DNA of 64,000 nt, taken from positions 806,001 through 870,000 of the forward strand of contig JAVTLE010000016.1 of the NCBI GenBank assembly GCA_033439295.1. The letters are read 5' to 3'. Shown one piece after another: positions 22,487 to 34,152 of the stretch (its first letter is position 1; the number at the start of each line of letters is the position of its first letter). This DNA is from Deuterostichococcus epilithicus. Its lineage: Eukaryota; Chlorophyta; Trebouxiophyceae; Prasiolales; Stichococcaceae. The notes beneath the pieces were generated by a model, which saw only the letters and a list, made by a program, of their open reading frames with translations, was not told where the DNA came from and ran no database searches. A program made the translations under genes and the position numbers.

Positions 22487-25400
22487 TCAATAGCCACCGG
22501 CGCCATAGCCGCCGCCACCGCCAGCCTTCGATTAGCAATTAAGAAGTTGAACCCTGAGTAAGGTGTTTCGGCCGCATCACGGCGCATGTCATTCTGAGGA
22601 TGCCATCCGCAATTCCGCATTTTCCATTGCAAGGGAGGCTAGCAGCTGTACAAGAGGCCTACAGTAAGTCTCTCAGGCACTGATATGTTTAGCAGGGGGA
22701 CTGCATGGAGCAGGGTTTCGACCTGATAGCCGCCCCCGCCCTGCGCGAGTGGGAACAATAGATATGCTCACAACCGGCAACTGGCACAACAAGTGTGCGT
22801 CACAAGCACTGCAAATCAGGCACAGCAGTGCTGTCATGTTGACGCCTTGAGATGCAGGGCCGGCGACGGATGCTGCTCATGGGGAGCAGAGAGGCTTACA
22901 TAGCCGCCACCGCCTCCGCCGCCCTGCGAAATGACAAAATGCGCTACCAGTGTGGGGCACTGAACAACGGTCAAATCAAATATGCCATTCAGAACAGGGG
23001 TGCGCTCCTCATCACCAGGCAGCGTGTTGTCAAGAGGAGAACAGCGGGTACGAGCAGTGCCCTTGTGCGCACCTGGCGGTTGGGACAGTTTCTGGCAATG
23101 TGGCCTGCAAGGTGAAGTACGCGTGGCATAACATCATCCAGGCGAACAGCCGCGGCCCATCGTGTGGGCGGCAGCCAACACCCGCAAATACAAGCATGTG
23201 GCCGGTGGTCTGGGGTCGACATGTTCACCTGGCTGGCCGCACTCTGCAAAACGTTGCAACAGGGTCAGCTCATGTCAAAGGCCTCAGGGGGGTCCGCATC
23301 ATAGTAGTTGCCATACAGCACGTCTAGATGGCTGGCAGGCAAAAGCACATCCGCACAGAACAGTGCTCGGCTCCATCGCAGCTCGCATGCACTGCTACAC
23401 ACCATAGCATGCCCCGCCCCGGCCGCCACCGCCGCCTCCTCCATAGCCGCCACCTGCACGTACGCCTTGACGCAGTCTGCATGCTGTACGAGTAACGCAT
23501 GTCCATGTGATCAGCACTCTGGTGCACAACGTCAGGCTTTTGAAGCGCCAGATGCAGCACGCAAAGCAAAGAGGGCGCACCTCCGCCATAGCCGCCGCCA
23601 CCGCCTGTAGGCGTCAGGACGAGCTCAGTCGCCAGGGCTCGGACACAGCTCGATTGCAGACGGTTGGCAAACAGATAGCAGAGCGCAGACAGACGGCAGA
23701 TATTACTGGTGTGCTTGTTTGAACAGCAGGCCAGCCTGCAGCAGGCGCTGCGCCGGATCACGCATGGACCTGCTGCGCTTGTAATTACACTGCAGGGAGC
23801 ATCACTTGTGGGCAGGCGGCGCAGCAGGGACATCCTCAGAGCCGTGCCCCTGAAATGCCGACAAGGAAGCAGAGGTGCCCACCGTACTCACCGCCGTAGC
23901 CGCCGCCACCGCCACTGCGTGCAGCGTCTGGATTGAGCTCGGCCTGCCATGGCAGTGCAGAGTGCGTGTTGATTGTTGACTTGGATGAACAGGATGACTT
24001 TGGGTGTTACGTGCCAGGCCAGGCACACCGCCTACGCGTCCGACATTGCTGTATGCCTCTTCCCCACAGAGCCCGTGATGCTGAGCCATGACTGCGCAGC
24101 CACAGAGGAGCACCTTCATCGCCGTCGCGCTGAGCTACGCCGTGCACAAAGTTCGATCCTGCAGGCCGGCATTGTGACTCAGCCTGACCCCTAGATCTTA
24201 GTCACCTGCAGCTTGCCACCCTGCAAGCCTGTGACATTGACGGCGCGTGTGCGCCCATCGCCCTTCTGGTCGACCTCGTACTCTACTTCCTCGCCATCCA
24301 TCAGGCTGCAATATCAACGTCGACATTGTTCAACACTATCAGTTGGAAGCGGAAAGCCGAATGAGCGCATGGCATCCGCGCTGTGCCATCACAGCAATGC
24401 CCGTCATCGGATGATCACAGCACCCGATCGCGACGTGCGTGATCACCACGGTGCAGAATAACGCAGGGTCTGCGGCAGGCTGCGGGGTATGTCGGAAGCG
24501 AGGCCTCGCGGCCGCCCATGCACTCTCGCAATTTCGCACCTGCGGTAGCCCATGCTTTGGATGTTGGTCTGCAGCATGGCAAGCACAATGTCTCATCAAT
24601 GGGGATGGCAGCAAGACTGCAGGTTTGCATAACAAGTGAGATGCTCCTGTGGCCTTGGGCAGTGTTCATCAACACACAGGCGAGGTGGTTGCCCACGCGG
24701 AGTGCTTCGCCTGTGCAACCGCATTTGTGTGGGATGAGCGCATGTGAGGGTCAGAATCGGACTCTCAAGCAGCCTGATACAGTGAAGATCTTGCCTGGTG
24801 CACGAAGAGGTCCTCCGATCCATCCTTGGGTGAAATGAAGCCAAAGCCCTTCGTCGCGTCAAACCTGCTCGGCGGCAATCGTTTGTGAAAGAACATCAAG
24901 GCCGCCAGCAATAGCACGACACTGATGATCCCGCCACCGGTAAGCCGACTGGTGATGCTGTATCGAATCATCGAGGCAGATCATCCTCCAATTCTTGGTG
25001 GCACGGTTGCATGCTGTTGCCCTGCAAGCTTGTCGCTTGTCACACATGCACCGGATGCAATACAGCGAGGCATGGAGTACAGGTGCGGCCTGAGCCAGAC
25101 TGCGCATCTGACATCCGTCTCAAGCGCTGTATGACATCCACAGGCCAATCAGCCATGTCGACGATGCTCCTGTCGGCACTTCTGACGGTGGACAGCGGCC
25201 TGCCGCCAGGCATGGGGTGCATGGCAGCTCGTGGCCTGAACTATAGCTCGATCGACATATCTCTCTGCCAAGATGTGTGCATTCACCATCAGCGGAGGTC
25301 CACTCAAACATGGTCAAATTGAATCAGTGGCAATTTTCGAAGCAGAACGCATTTCGACGTCGCAAACACTTGAACGCCCAGACGTCTCACATTTGCTCAG

Positions 25401-25532
25401 CAAGTTTGCCGGTAATGTAGCAATGCCTGGAAACAACACACGTTTACAACAATGAGGGCGTGCTCTCACTGACCATTTGACGGTGCCCTGGCTCCTGCTT
25501 GCCGCCGAGCCTTCATGTGACGGATCGCCCAT
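22487..25532 (-). CDS. NAB1-like cold-shock domain protein with Gly-rich tail and CCHC zinc knuckle
   Basis: This is a single-stranded RNA/DNA-binding protein. NAB1 in Chlamydomonas represses translation of light-harvesting mRNAs, and plant CSPs act as RNA chaperones. Twelve exons close in phase to 170 residues: 25474-25532, 24795-24864, 24540-24568, 24206-24305, 23892-23943, 23581-23604, 23403-23453, 23229-23243, 23073-23104, 22900-22923, 22723-22740 and 22487-22525. The cold-shock domain (about residues 16-86) starts QGTVKWFDATKGFGFI (RNP1) and DLFVHQTNI (RNP2). Gly/Tyr repeats (GGGGGYGG) follow, then one knuckle CYECGQPGHIARNC (about 127-140), then more Gly/Tyr repeats ending GYGAGGY. The 15-nt exon at 23229-23243 supplies the ECGQP core of the knuckle and is required for it. 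The intron after 24795 uses a GC donor. The domain order is that of land-plant CSPs rather than Chlamydomonas NAB1, which lacks a knuckle. Confidence 0.9.
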
Positions 25533-26074
25533 AATTGCCTAGCAGTTCTTGGATCAGTTCCTTACAAGTTTTGGATTGCAAATGCGAGACGACGAGACCG
25601 GATGTGATGCGTGCGATAATGCAGGCGCCTTGTAGGACCGGATTTTCAGCTTGTCATGGTATACTCCGAGACGTCACGTGGGCCTGCAGGATTCGTGTAT
25701 GCCGTCACCAGATGTGGAGTCTGCACTCCAACTTTGCTGAAAGCTAATATAAGGTGGTGCAAATCGCAATGGACATGCCGCCGGCGCCGCTGCGGTGGTG
25801 GGTACAATGGCGGCGATTTTCACGGAGAATGAGGACGCACCAAATTTCACAGCTGTGCAGCTCAAAGGCAACCTGTACTGCTTGTTGAACGAGGTGAAGG
25901 AGCTCACAGTCGTTGCAAGATCTGATAGAAGCATTGTGCCTGCTGCACCGACAGTCGAGACCTGCCTGTAGCCCCTGGCAACATGCCGCACTGGGCGTCA
26001 ATCGCGCCGCACCATTCTCGGTCCAGAATCAACCCTCCTTCCACGTTAGTGGACGGTCAAACAAAACCATGCCG
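25533..26074. promoter_or_regulatory. Upstream region of the cold-shock gene and 3' region of the WD40 gene
   Basis: This 542-bp interval lies between the cold-shock gene start (-) and the end of the next minus-strand gene. It must hold the cold-shock gene promoter. It also holds a small plus-strand open frame listed separately. Confidence 0.45.
25807..25971 (+). CDS. Possible small protein, 54 residues
   Basis: An ATG-started frame with a stop encodes MAAIFTENEDAPNFTAVQLK followed by GNLYCLLNEVKEL and a short tail. Its composition is ordinary and soluble-protein-like, unlike the Ala/Arg-rich shadow frames common in this GC-rich window, and it lies between genes rather than opposite an exon. 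I recognise no family. It could equally be a first exon or a chance frame in a promoter region. Confidence 0.3.
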   Translation: MAAIFTENEDAPNFTAVQLKGNLYCLLNEVKELTVVARSDRSIVPAAPTVETCL

Positions 26075-29000
26075 TCATCCCCCGGCGACCGCCGCACCGG
26101 GCACGGGCTTCGGCACCAGTGCACGCTCGCACAGCGGCAGAAGCTGCGCATGCAGCGCCGCCCACTTGCGGCTGGTCTCGCGCTCCGCCGCCAGCTCCGC
26201 CCGCAGCCGCTGCACCTCCTCCTGCAGGCACACATGCTCAATGACACTCTCTGGCTTGATCACTGCCTGGCCACACACAATGCTCTGAGTGTGGGACACC
26301 AGGAACCCGACGCGCTTGCCCATTGCCGCCTGTTGCCATGCCCGCAACCTCGTAGCTGAGCTGCTGCAAGGTCACACAGGCAGAAGGCGTCTCGACCAGT
26401 GCATTGTGCACTTGTTTGACTGCTTGTCGCACCCCGCATGCATGCTGCTTGGTAGACGACCCACACCTGGTGCTGCGTGGTGTCAGTACCGCCGCTCGCG
26501 CCTGTTGCCGCGCCGCTGCCGCCGCCGCCACCGCCAGACAGCGGCACGAGGCCGTCTCCTGCCACGCCGTTCTGCTCGTCGTGCAACACGGGGCCAAGCA
26601 GGCCCGCAGCTGCTGCAATGCCCCTGCGCGTCACGGCGCAGGCACATGAGCCAGGGTGTCTGTCACTGCTGCTCAGACAATGCAGGTCACAGCAGGCCTG
26701 CGGCGATTACGATGCTGGAGCTGGGGCCCTGCGGCCGAGATGGCAGGCGAGCAAGCAAGAGGATGGCCACAACTGTGACGGTCCAGGCAGAGAGATCCGT
26801 GCGGCATGGCATCGTAAAGCGCAGCCTGCCACGCGGGCCGGCGCGGCTCACCGGTACGGCTGCGAGCCATCGACAAGGCAGGGGACCCCATCCCAAGGCT
26901 GCGCGTCCGCAGGGTAGCGCGCAAACGCTGCCAGCGGCGCCGGCCGCTGCGGGCCGCGCTCGGCGTCGGTGCCGCTGCCGCCGCTACCGCGGGGCCCGGC
27001 CGCGAGGTGTGCCGGCCTGTCCGCCACCAGCAGGGCAGCGACGGGGCCCTTGGCGGGGTTGGGCAGCACGCGCAGTGCTTGCCGCGTCTGGGCGTCCCAC
27101 ACCCGCACGCTGCTGTCCTCTGAGCCTGTGGAGGCAGCGCATGCAAGGCGATCACCGTCCTCGGCTTTGTGGCAACCAGCTGGGCGAGTTAACGGCCACA
27201 GCATATGAGCTGGGACACGACCTGTCATGTGTCCAGTACAGCAAGAACAGTTGCGACCCTTCAGGTCGGGACATGAGTGAAGGTTTCATGTGATTAAATG
27301 CCCGAGATAGCTGCAGCTGCGAGACCACCACTGCATCTGGTGGGCTGAGCCTCCAGCTGCTGGGTTGCCAGCCAAAGTGTGGCCGGACTCCCCTGAGTCA
27401 TCCCCTGCATCCTGCCTCCCTCGAAAAGGGGTACACATGCTTCCGGGCCAATGTAATGACACGAGGCACACCTGAGACCAGCTGCGTGCCGTCCGCAGTC
27501 ATTGCCAGCGCCGTGACTGCTGCGCTGTGGCCCTCCAGCAGCTGGAAGCTGCTGGTCCCGCCACCGCCGCCGTTGCCGTGGCTGCTGCTGCTGCCGCCGC
27601 GCAGTAGCGACACCTCGAAGATGCGGCCATCGCCGCCGCCGAGGTATAGGGAATGCTCCCCGGGGTCCGCCGTGACTGAGCGCAGCGGCGCCGGCAGCTG
27701 GAACGCCACCAGTTCATCACCTGGCAGCACTGGTTGCATAGTTTGCAACAGCTGGAAGGATCTATCTTCATGCTGGCACGCAGCAGTGCTTAATCGGACC
27801 GGGTAACAAAAGACAAGGCTGGGCAGTCGTGGAGTTCGAAGCCTCCACAGCAGGCTTATGCCGCCGGGACCAGAAGCGCAGGTGTGCTGCCGCCAGCAGG
27901 CGGCACCACTCGCACAGGTGATGCAACCGCATTGTAATTCTCATCACTCCCGGGCAGGGCTCGCCTGTGGCCAGGCTGTACAGGTGGCAGCTGTGGTCCA
28001 AGGATACGGTCGCAACATAGGCGGTGATGCCGCCCGCGCCCGCCCACAAGCTGGTCACCGCGAGCGTTTGCGCTGGCCAGGAGTGGAGAGCTGGCGGCGA
28101 GCTGCGAGCAGCAGGACGCAGCTTGACACACAGATATGAGCGTCGAGGGACTGTGTCCAGTTGCAGACAGCTGCAGCCTACCGTCAAGGGCAACGTGCGC
28201 CGAAGGTTTCGACGGCCGACGCCCTAGTGCATGTTCGTCAGCAGCAGCGGCTTGCTGCCATGTTCTGATTTGGCGTAACCATTTTAATGTATTGTGCCCT
28301 CCCATCAGGACCTTAAACCCGACTCTCATCGTCCAGAGTCAAGCTTCCCAGGTGACAGTGACAGGTGAGCCGGACCTGTTGACGGTAGCCGCCTCAAAGT
28401 CCAGCACATCCATGAGCAACCAGGCATGCGCCAGAGTGTCCTCCCCGCCACTGACCAACAGGCGACCGCCATCCGCAAATGCGAGCGCGCTCACCGGCTG
28501 CAGCATTGTGAATGTAACACGAGCTGGGCCAGGCGGTGCATCGGACAAGACTTTGCAAATCGGCAGCCTCGTTGCAGGTGTGCGACCTGCAGCCGTCGCA
28601 AGCAGGATGCGCGGTCGTGACAGCTTTGCTGCTGGTTGTGTCAGGGAGCTCCAGTCGGCTCATCGGACATGCCGGCAGGTGTGCTTACAACAATTCCCGT
28701 GCAGCAGCTGCTGCCACTCGTGCAGCCGGCCGACCTTGTAGTGCGCGGGCCATGACCGCAAAAGGCGCCCAGAGCCGGTCTGCCAGACGTAGATGCGTCC
28801 CGAGGCGCCGCCGGCAGCGCACAGGCCGCCGCACTGAGACGCCGCCACGCAGCTCAGCGCCTCTGCCGCGAAGCACCGCTGTAGCAGCGCGTCCTGCAGG
28901 CGGCAAGGGAAACCATCCTGATGCATGATGGGCTTGAGGGTGCGCAGCACAGATCAGCATGCCCTGGCAGCAGAGGTACGTTTTACAGACGTGCCCCGCG

Positions 29001-29359
29001 CCTGGCTGCTGGCAGCGTGCACCTACACGCGAGAAGAGGAAGACAGAGACTGCCACCTTATGCCAGGTCCAGAAGTGGAGCGCCGGCGATGCCGCCTGCG
29101 CCGCGACAAGGTACTCTCTGCCCAGCAGGCTGAGGCCATTTGGGCCGCAGCTGCCGCCCTTGTACGCCGCCAGGAAGCCGCCCGTCGCGATGTCCCTGCG
29201 GAAAGCCGGGTTGCAATGCGTGTGTATGAGTCCTGAGGCGGTGCGCATGCGGGCGGCAGGACGGCGCAGGCGAGGTGCCTTGAAGGCCAGGCCATGCGCG
29301 CACCATGCAGCGATGTTGGTGCCGGTGCTGGAGGACACCAGCACAATTTGCGGCTCCAT
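26075..29359 (-). CDS. IPI3: WD40 protein IPI3/WDR18 (ROOT INITIATION DEFECTIVE 3-like)
   Basis: IPI3/WDR18 is part of the Rix1 (PELP1-TEX10-WDR18) complex, which acts on pre-60S particles and ITS2 removal in the nucleolus/nucleoplasm; the plant homologue is RID3. Nine exons join in phase: 29304-29359, 29057-29195, 28735-28893, 28376-28497, 27948-28101, 27472-27751, 26852-27125, 26467-26623 and 26075-26266, giving 510 residues. WD repeats are clear: GTNIAAWDIATGGFL, HFWTWHKDALLQRC (typical of this family), GGASGRIYVWQ, LLVSGGEDTLAHAW, ATVSLDHSCHLYSL, LYLGGGDGRIFEV, GHSAAVTALAM and GSEDSSVRVWDAQT. The C-terminal 60 residues form a helix/coiled coil (EEVQRLRAELAAERE) as in WDR18 and RID3. The join between the fifth and sixth exons rests on phase alone. 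Subfamily call is good. Confidence 0.85.
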
Positions 29360-29890
29360 GGCGACTGGTCTGAGAGGCTGCAAAGCGCAGCCGGCGCGCA
29401 AGCTGAGGGGCCGAATGGAGACAGTTTGTGGCTGCAGACTGCTAATCTATTCAAGCGGCAGTCTGTCTCATCACAACGCGATTGTAATCAAACCCCGAAA
29501 GTGCCGCACTGGTGCACCCAGCTGTGAAGCAGTGAAGTCACGTGCGGGCGTTCATTTTGTTGCACATTGTAATCGCGGCGATCAATTCCCACACCGTGCG
29601 GTTGTGTAAGCGAGTACTGTACGCTGCTGCCGAATATTAATTTTGTATGGCGCTCGTCGATGGAGCACAAGTCGCGACTTCAGCCCTTTGATCAACAACA
29701 CCAACGTCAGAGCAAGCGACGCTGCTATACCACAATAAGAAGGCACTACACGCCAAGTCACCGCAGTCTTGCTGACTCCGTAACGATTGCAGCTGCCGAA
29801 AGACCAACTTGGCAATAGCTGGCTGCAACCCTGGCCTGGTTTGGGGATCCCACCGACGTCACACGGCCAGGCCTGGAAGTGGTTCGCACG
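29360..29890. promoter_or_regulatory. Shared upstream region of IPI3-like (-) and FkbM-like (+) genes
   Basis: The 531 bp between divergent start codons are locally AT-richer than the genes. I see no supported exon and no unmistakable promoter element. Confidence 0.45.
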
Positions 29891-32800
29891 ATGCCGACGC
29901 TGCCGGTGTTCGAAAGCGTACCGGTGAGTCTTACCGAACGCCACGGGCGTACGCTGCACGTTTGGCGCCACTACATTCGAGACATCGTGCTCGGCTGGTG
30001 GTAGGAGGGCGCCTTTCGTTTGCACAACGCCCTTGCGCCAATGATGGCGGTATCCTTATCTGTTTACAGGGATCCAGAACAAAGGATCCGGACAGCAAGC
30101 GGAAACGCAGCTCCTCGCATCGCGGCGGGCCGCATGGCTGGTGGCGCAGCATCGACCTACGCTGGCTGGCGTCAGGCTTTGTTCTCGGCATGCTGGTCTT
30201 TGGCAGCATGTCGCTGTTCCAGGTACGAATGTCTACCAATCATTGCTGCGACACCGAGGGGCGAGCAGCACATCCTTGTTCACATGGCCCCAACCGACCC
30301 CATGCGGCATGTTGCACACAGGTCCGAAGTGCTGCGTGACGCAGCTCGGATTCGTCACCGAACCCACAGGTCCAGGACCAGCGGCTCGACCACCGGGCAG
30401 GTTTTGTGCACTTGATCCATCAAGAGTTACCCAACAGTAACCCAATGCACCGCAGGGCAGAGACGGTGGCAAGCACGCCAACCTCATGCAGCAGCTGCAA
30501 AACACTGAGGCGCAGCTGGCTGCACAGACTGCTGGTACCGCCGCGATGCCCGAGGTCGCTGAGGAGGCGCCGATGGAGGTTGACCCTGTGGGTCAGCAGC
30601 AGCAGTCGGCCGAGAACACGGGATCGCAAGCAGCAGAGGCTGGAGACGCGGTGCAGCAGGCAGAGCAGCCGCAGGGGCATGCAGATGAGCAGCCGCTGCC
30701 GGCCGGCGAGGGCAGCGACGCTGGGCCGGAAGCGCAGCAGCAGGAGCAGCAGCAGCAGCAACCAGAGGAGCCTACGGCAAAGGATCCCGAGCAGCAGACG
30801 CAGGCAGAGCAGGAGCAGCAGGCAGAGCAGGAGCAGGCAGAGCAGCAGGCGGAGCAGCAGGCGGAGCAGCAGCCAGAGCAGCAGCTGCCGGACGGGGAAG
30901 GGCAGCAGCAGGAGCAGCAGCAGCCGCAGGAGGACGGGCAGCAGCAGCAGGAGGAAGGGCAACAGCAGCCGCAGGAGCAGCAGCAGGAGGATGGGCAACA
31001 GCAGCCTCAGGAAGAGCAGCAGGAGCAGCCACAGGAGGGGGATGACCAGCCCGCCATGCACAAGCTGCACAACTACGGCATCCGGTACTCTGAGCGTGAG
31101 CCCGGAACGCCGTCGGTGGTGAGTGCGGCTGCCTGTTCATTCGTTCCTACTTCTGCAGCTGCTGCCTCGGCCCTTGCGGCAGGCCGCACTGGCGGCTCCA
31201 TGCAGCCAGGCGCGGCGGCAAGCACAGGTGATGTGCAGCCTCGGACGTGAGCCTCGAATGTGCTGGCGGCTTTGGTCCTAGACGCTGGGCAGGCAGCTGC
31301 ATCTGCAGTGGCGGTCAGCGCTGTGCAGGCTTTGCACCATACCGCGCAGTCATGATTTAGCGCAGATGCGCACCCGTAGAGAGCGCTGCTGCAGCTCGTC
31401 TGTGGGTTGTGGCTGGGCTACAATGCTGTAGCAGCGCCCTTGGGACTGCAAGACCATGTGCCAACACCCTGCAAGGCCGGCTCCTTCGCTGGCAATGGTA
31501 GCACCAGGCGCCTGCCGCTGCCGCCCCAAGGCGCACCATTCATGGCCCAGCCGGTGTGCCGCAGGGGGGCGACGTGATGGTGCCAGACGGCGACTGGAGA
31601 GAGAAGGGCGGCCGCCGGGTGCTCATGTACCTGGGCGCGGACGCCGGCGCCGAGCTGGATTACATCATCAACATGGACCGCGATGAACATCAAAAGTGCG
31701 AATGAGACTGCGGGATCATCCTACGGAGCTGCATGGGCACCGCGCTGTGCTTTGTGACTTTGCAAAGTCGCTCTGCGCGGCTGCCACCACCGCAGGCTGG
31801 CCGCGCTGCGACGCCCCAGAGGAAGCGATCGGCTGCGCCAGAACGCCGAGCGTGCAGCTGCCGTCCTGGTGCAGCACCACCCTTCTGGCAGTGCCTCGGC
31901 ATGCTGGTGTTCTGCCAGGACTCCCTTTCGAGGCGCTTACCAATTGCCCTTCGGTGCGCAGGGAGTACGACCTAGCCTTCGTGTTCGAGCCACGGCCGGA
32001 GCACAATGACAAGTGGCAGGCAGCGGTGCAGGAGCGCTCCAACCCCGCCATCGAGTTCTGGAACAAAGGTGAGGCCGCAGAGGAATCAGGAAAAGTATGC
32101 CTGTTTTCACAGAGGCCTGCTGTGCGGTTGCGCACAAGACAGGATGCTGCGCATGGCGCATCCTCCTGCTGCTGATACACATGGTTGCCAGCCTGGACTG
32201 GCTGGGCATCTGCATTCTGCAGTCAGTCTGCACAACAGCGTTGCTGGGAACTTTCGTGAACCTGGCCTCGTTGCGGGCCTGTCAACTGAGTGAATCAACT
32301 GTGTGCCTCTCCCGCAGCGGTGTGGACGCGGGAGGTGGTGCTGGACTTTGGCAACGACGACAAGGTGGGGTCGGTGCTGCGGACGAAGCACAATGACTTT
32401 GACAACCCCGATCGCACCATCCAGGTGCGGCTTGGGCACTGGTAGTGAAACCATGCATCGACCTCCCAGATCCGCGCGTCGTTGTGCTTTCCACAACTGT
32501 CCAAAGACAGAATTGCGATGTGCATCTCTCTGCTGCACAAAGCCCGTGAGCAAGCGACTCTGCAGGCCCACCTCGCATGTTCTGGGCCTGAAGATACTGT
32601 CAATTGCCTTGTGGCTGCATGATGCCGGTCGAGCAGACATTCAGCAGTGTAGAGTGCAGATCTGAAGCGCCTTGCAGTCTCCTTTGTCCTCCACCAGCGA
32701 TCTCCTTGCCTCTCACCTTCCGCCACAGGTCCAGGCAGTGGACTTCAGCGAGTGGGTGCAGGAATACATCCGCGACAATGACAAGGTGCGAGAGGAATTT

Positions 32801-33864
32801 AATGCAAGCCGGTTGTGAAGCTGGCTACCTGAATCTCAAGCAGTGACATGGTCCACTGGTGCGAGATGTGACCTGGCATGGCAATGCTCCTGCGTCTCAA
32901 GGCAGTTGCGTCCATGTCACACGTCATGGGTACTTCGTAGCTGAACTGCAATTGGGCCTGGCGCAGGTGACGATGGTGGCAGACATCCAGGGGGCTGAGT
33001 TCCCAGTGTTCAGCCACCTGGCCGACACCACGCTCGCCCGCCGCATTGACACGGTGCGCCGTGTTTGAGGCACCCATCTCGTGCCTCACTTGCCTGCTCA
33101 GGCTCCCAACCAGCTTCCACGCTAGCGCCAGCTCCCTTCACTTGGTTCCGGTTGCACTGCCACGCCATGCATGGACACCCAGCTGACCACTCCAATTGGC
33201 ATGTGGGTCTTGCCGCAAGGATCTGCGCAGGCAGCATTGAGATGCACAGTCTCCCAACAAGTTTCCCACTCACCTTCCCTTCACATCACCGCAGCTGTAC
33301 CTGGAGTGCCACTACGAGGCGCACGCAAGCCTGATCGAGAGCATCTCGGAGGACGCTTGCAAGCAGCTGTGCCAGGCGCTCACGCCGCACGTGCCCAACT
33401 TCTACTTCTGGGTCGGTGGGTCCCTCACACTCCTTGTGCTTTCACACCTTCCAGCCTGATACGGGCTCGTTAACCTATCATGCGCTGACGGCTGCAACGA
33501 CGGTCAGCTGAGGTGCTGGCTCACCCCCCCGCGCCGTGAACGATGGTGCTGGCACATCTACTGGATGCATGGCCCTGGCTAGACGACAGCAGCGGCAGGA
33601 CACCTGTCGGTATGCAGTGTCGCGGCGAAGCCAGCACAGCAGCCACGTCTGTGAACATGTGAGACTGGCACATCTTACGTGTGAGTGATGCCACTCAACT
33701 TTCGGAGTCAGGGTGTAGCGAATGTAAATTTCTTCTATCTGCGCGCAGGCCCAAACAAGTCGCTTGACCCGCCGAAGATTGTGCGTGGCTTCGAGTTTGT
33801 TAAGCAGCTAGGGCTGGAGGCGAACGACTGCGACTCGCTGTTCATCACCCCGCCTCAGGAGTGA
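29891..33864 (+). CDS. Type II membrane protein with Gln/Glu-rich stalk and FkbM-like methyltransferase domain
   Basis: Ten exons join in phase: 29891-29923, 30070-30222, 30456-31118, 31565-31695, 31962-32068, 32318-32424, 32729-32785, 32967-33053, 33295-33415 and 33749-33864, giving 524 residues. A short basic cytosolic tail precedes one membrane helix (WLASGFVLGMLVFGSMSLF, about residues 43-61). About 200 residues of Gln/Glu-rich low-complexity sequence follow, then a C-terminal domain: VLMYLGADAG (motif I-like), YDLAFVFEPRPEH, FWNKAVWTREVVLDFG, DFSEWVQEYI, ADIQGAEFPVF and IDTLYLECHYE. These are the successive blocks of FkbM-type SAM-dependent O-methyltransferases, where the sixth block is usually D-I-E-G-A-E. 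The layout suggests a Golgi-lumen sugar methyltransferase. The substrate is unknown, and the first-exon start is the least certain part. Confidence 0.8.
30730..31050 (+). repeat. CAG/GAG-rich low-complexity coding repeat
   Basis: The third exon of the FkbM-like gene contains a long imperfect run of cag, gag and gcg codons encoding Gln, Glu and Ala. The complementary strand reads as poly-Leu and is an artefact. Confidence 0.9.
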
Positions 33865-34152
33865 TGCGCAGCGGCTGCTAGTTTAGAAAATAAGAACTCA
33901 GCCTTGGCTGGAGTGCATGTGGAGTTGCTGCAGAGCGCCCTGCATGCTGGCGCTCAACCCTAATGGTGCTAACGTCCACCGCTTGGCACAAGCCGCTTTG
34001 TAGCATCTGGAAGAGCTGTGAACCACTGGTACTTTACGGCATCGTGATTATGCCCTGAGTTGTTCGTCTTTTGCAGGTTTACTTGTGCTTCTTTCAAGAT
34101 ATCTGTTCACATATGAAGATCCAGATCATTGCGCCGTAGCTAAGTGTTGTAG

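Noticed and set aside
23277-23335. Minus-strand segment ending YGNYYDADPPEAFDMS-stop as the cold-shock protein's C-terminus
   Set aside because: Using it would drop the zinc knuckle and the downstream Gly/Tyr exons, all of which fit in phase. It is more likely intronic, though an alternative end is not excluded.
22480-23950. CRISPR-like array from spaced GGCGGTGGCGGCGGCTA repeats
   Set aside because: The repeats are Gly/Tyr codons on separate exons with splice sites, irregular spacing and no spacer logic; the genome is eukaryotic.
30420-31070. Leu-rich minus-strand frame that looks like a membrane protein
   Set aside because: It is the complement of the CAG/GAG repeat in the FkbM-like gene; poly-Leu is an artefact.
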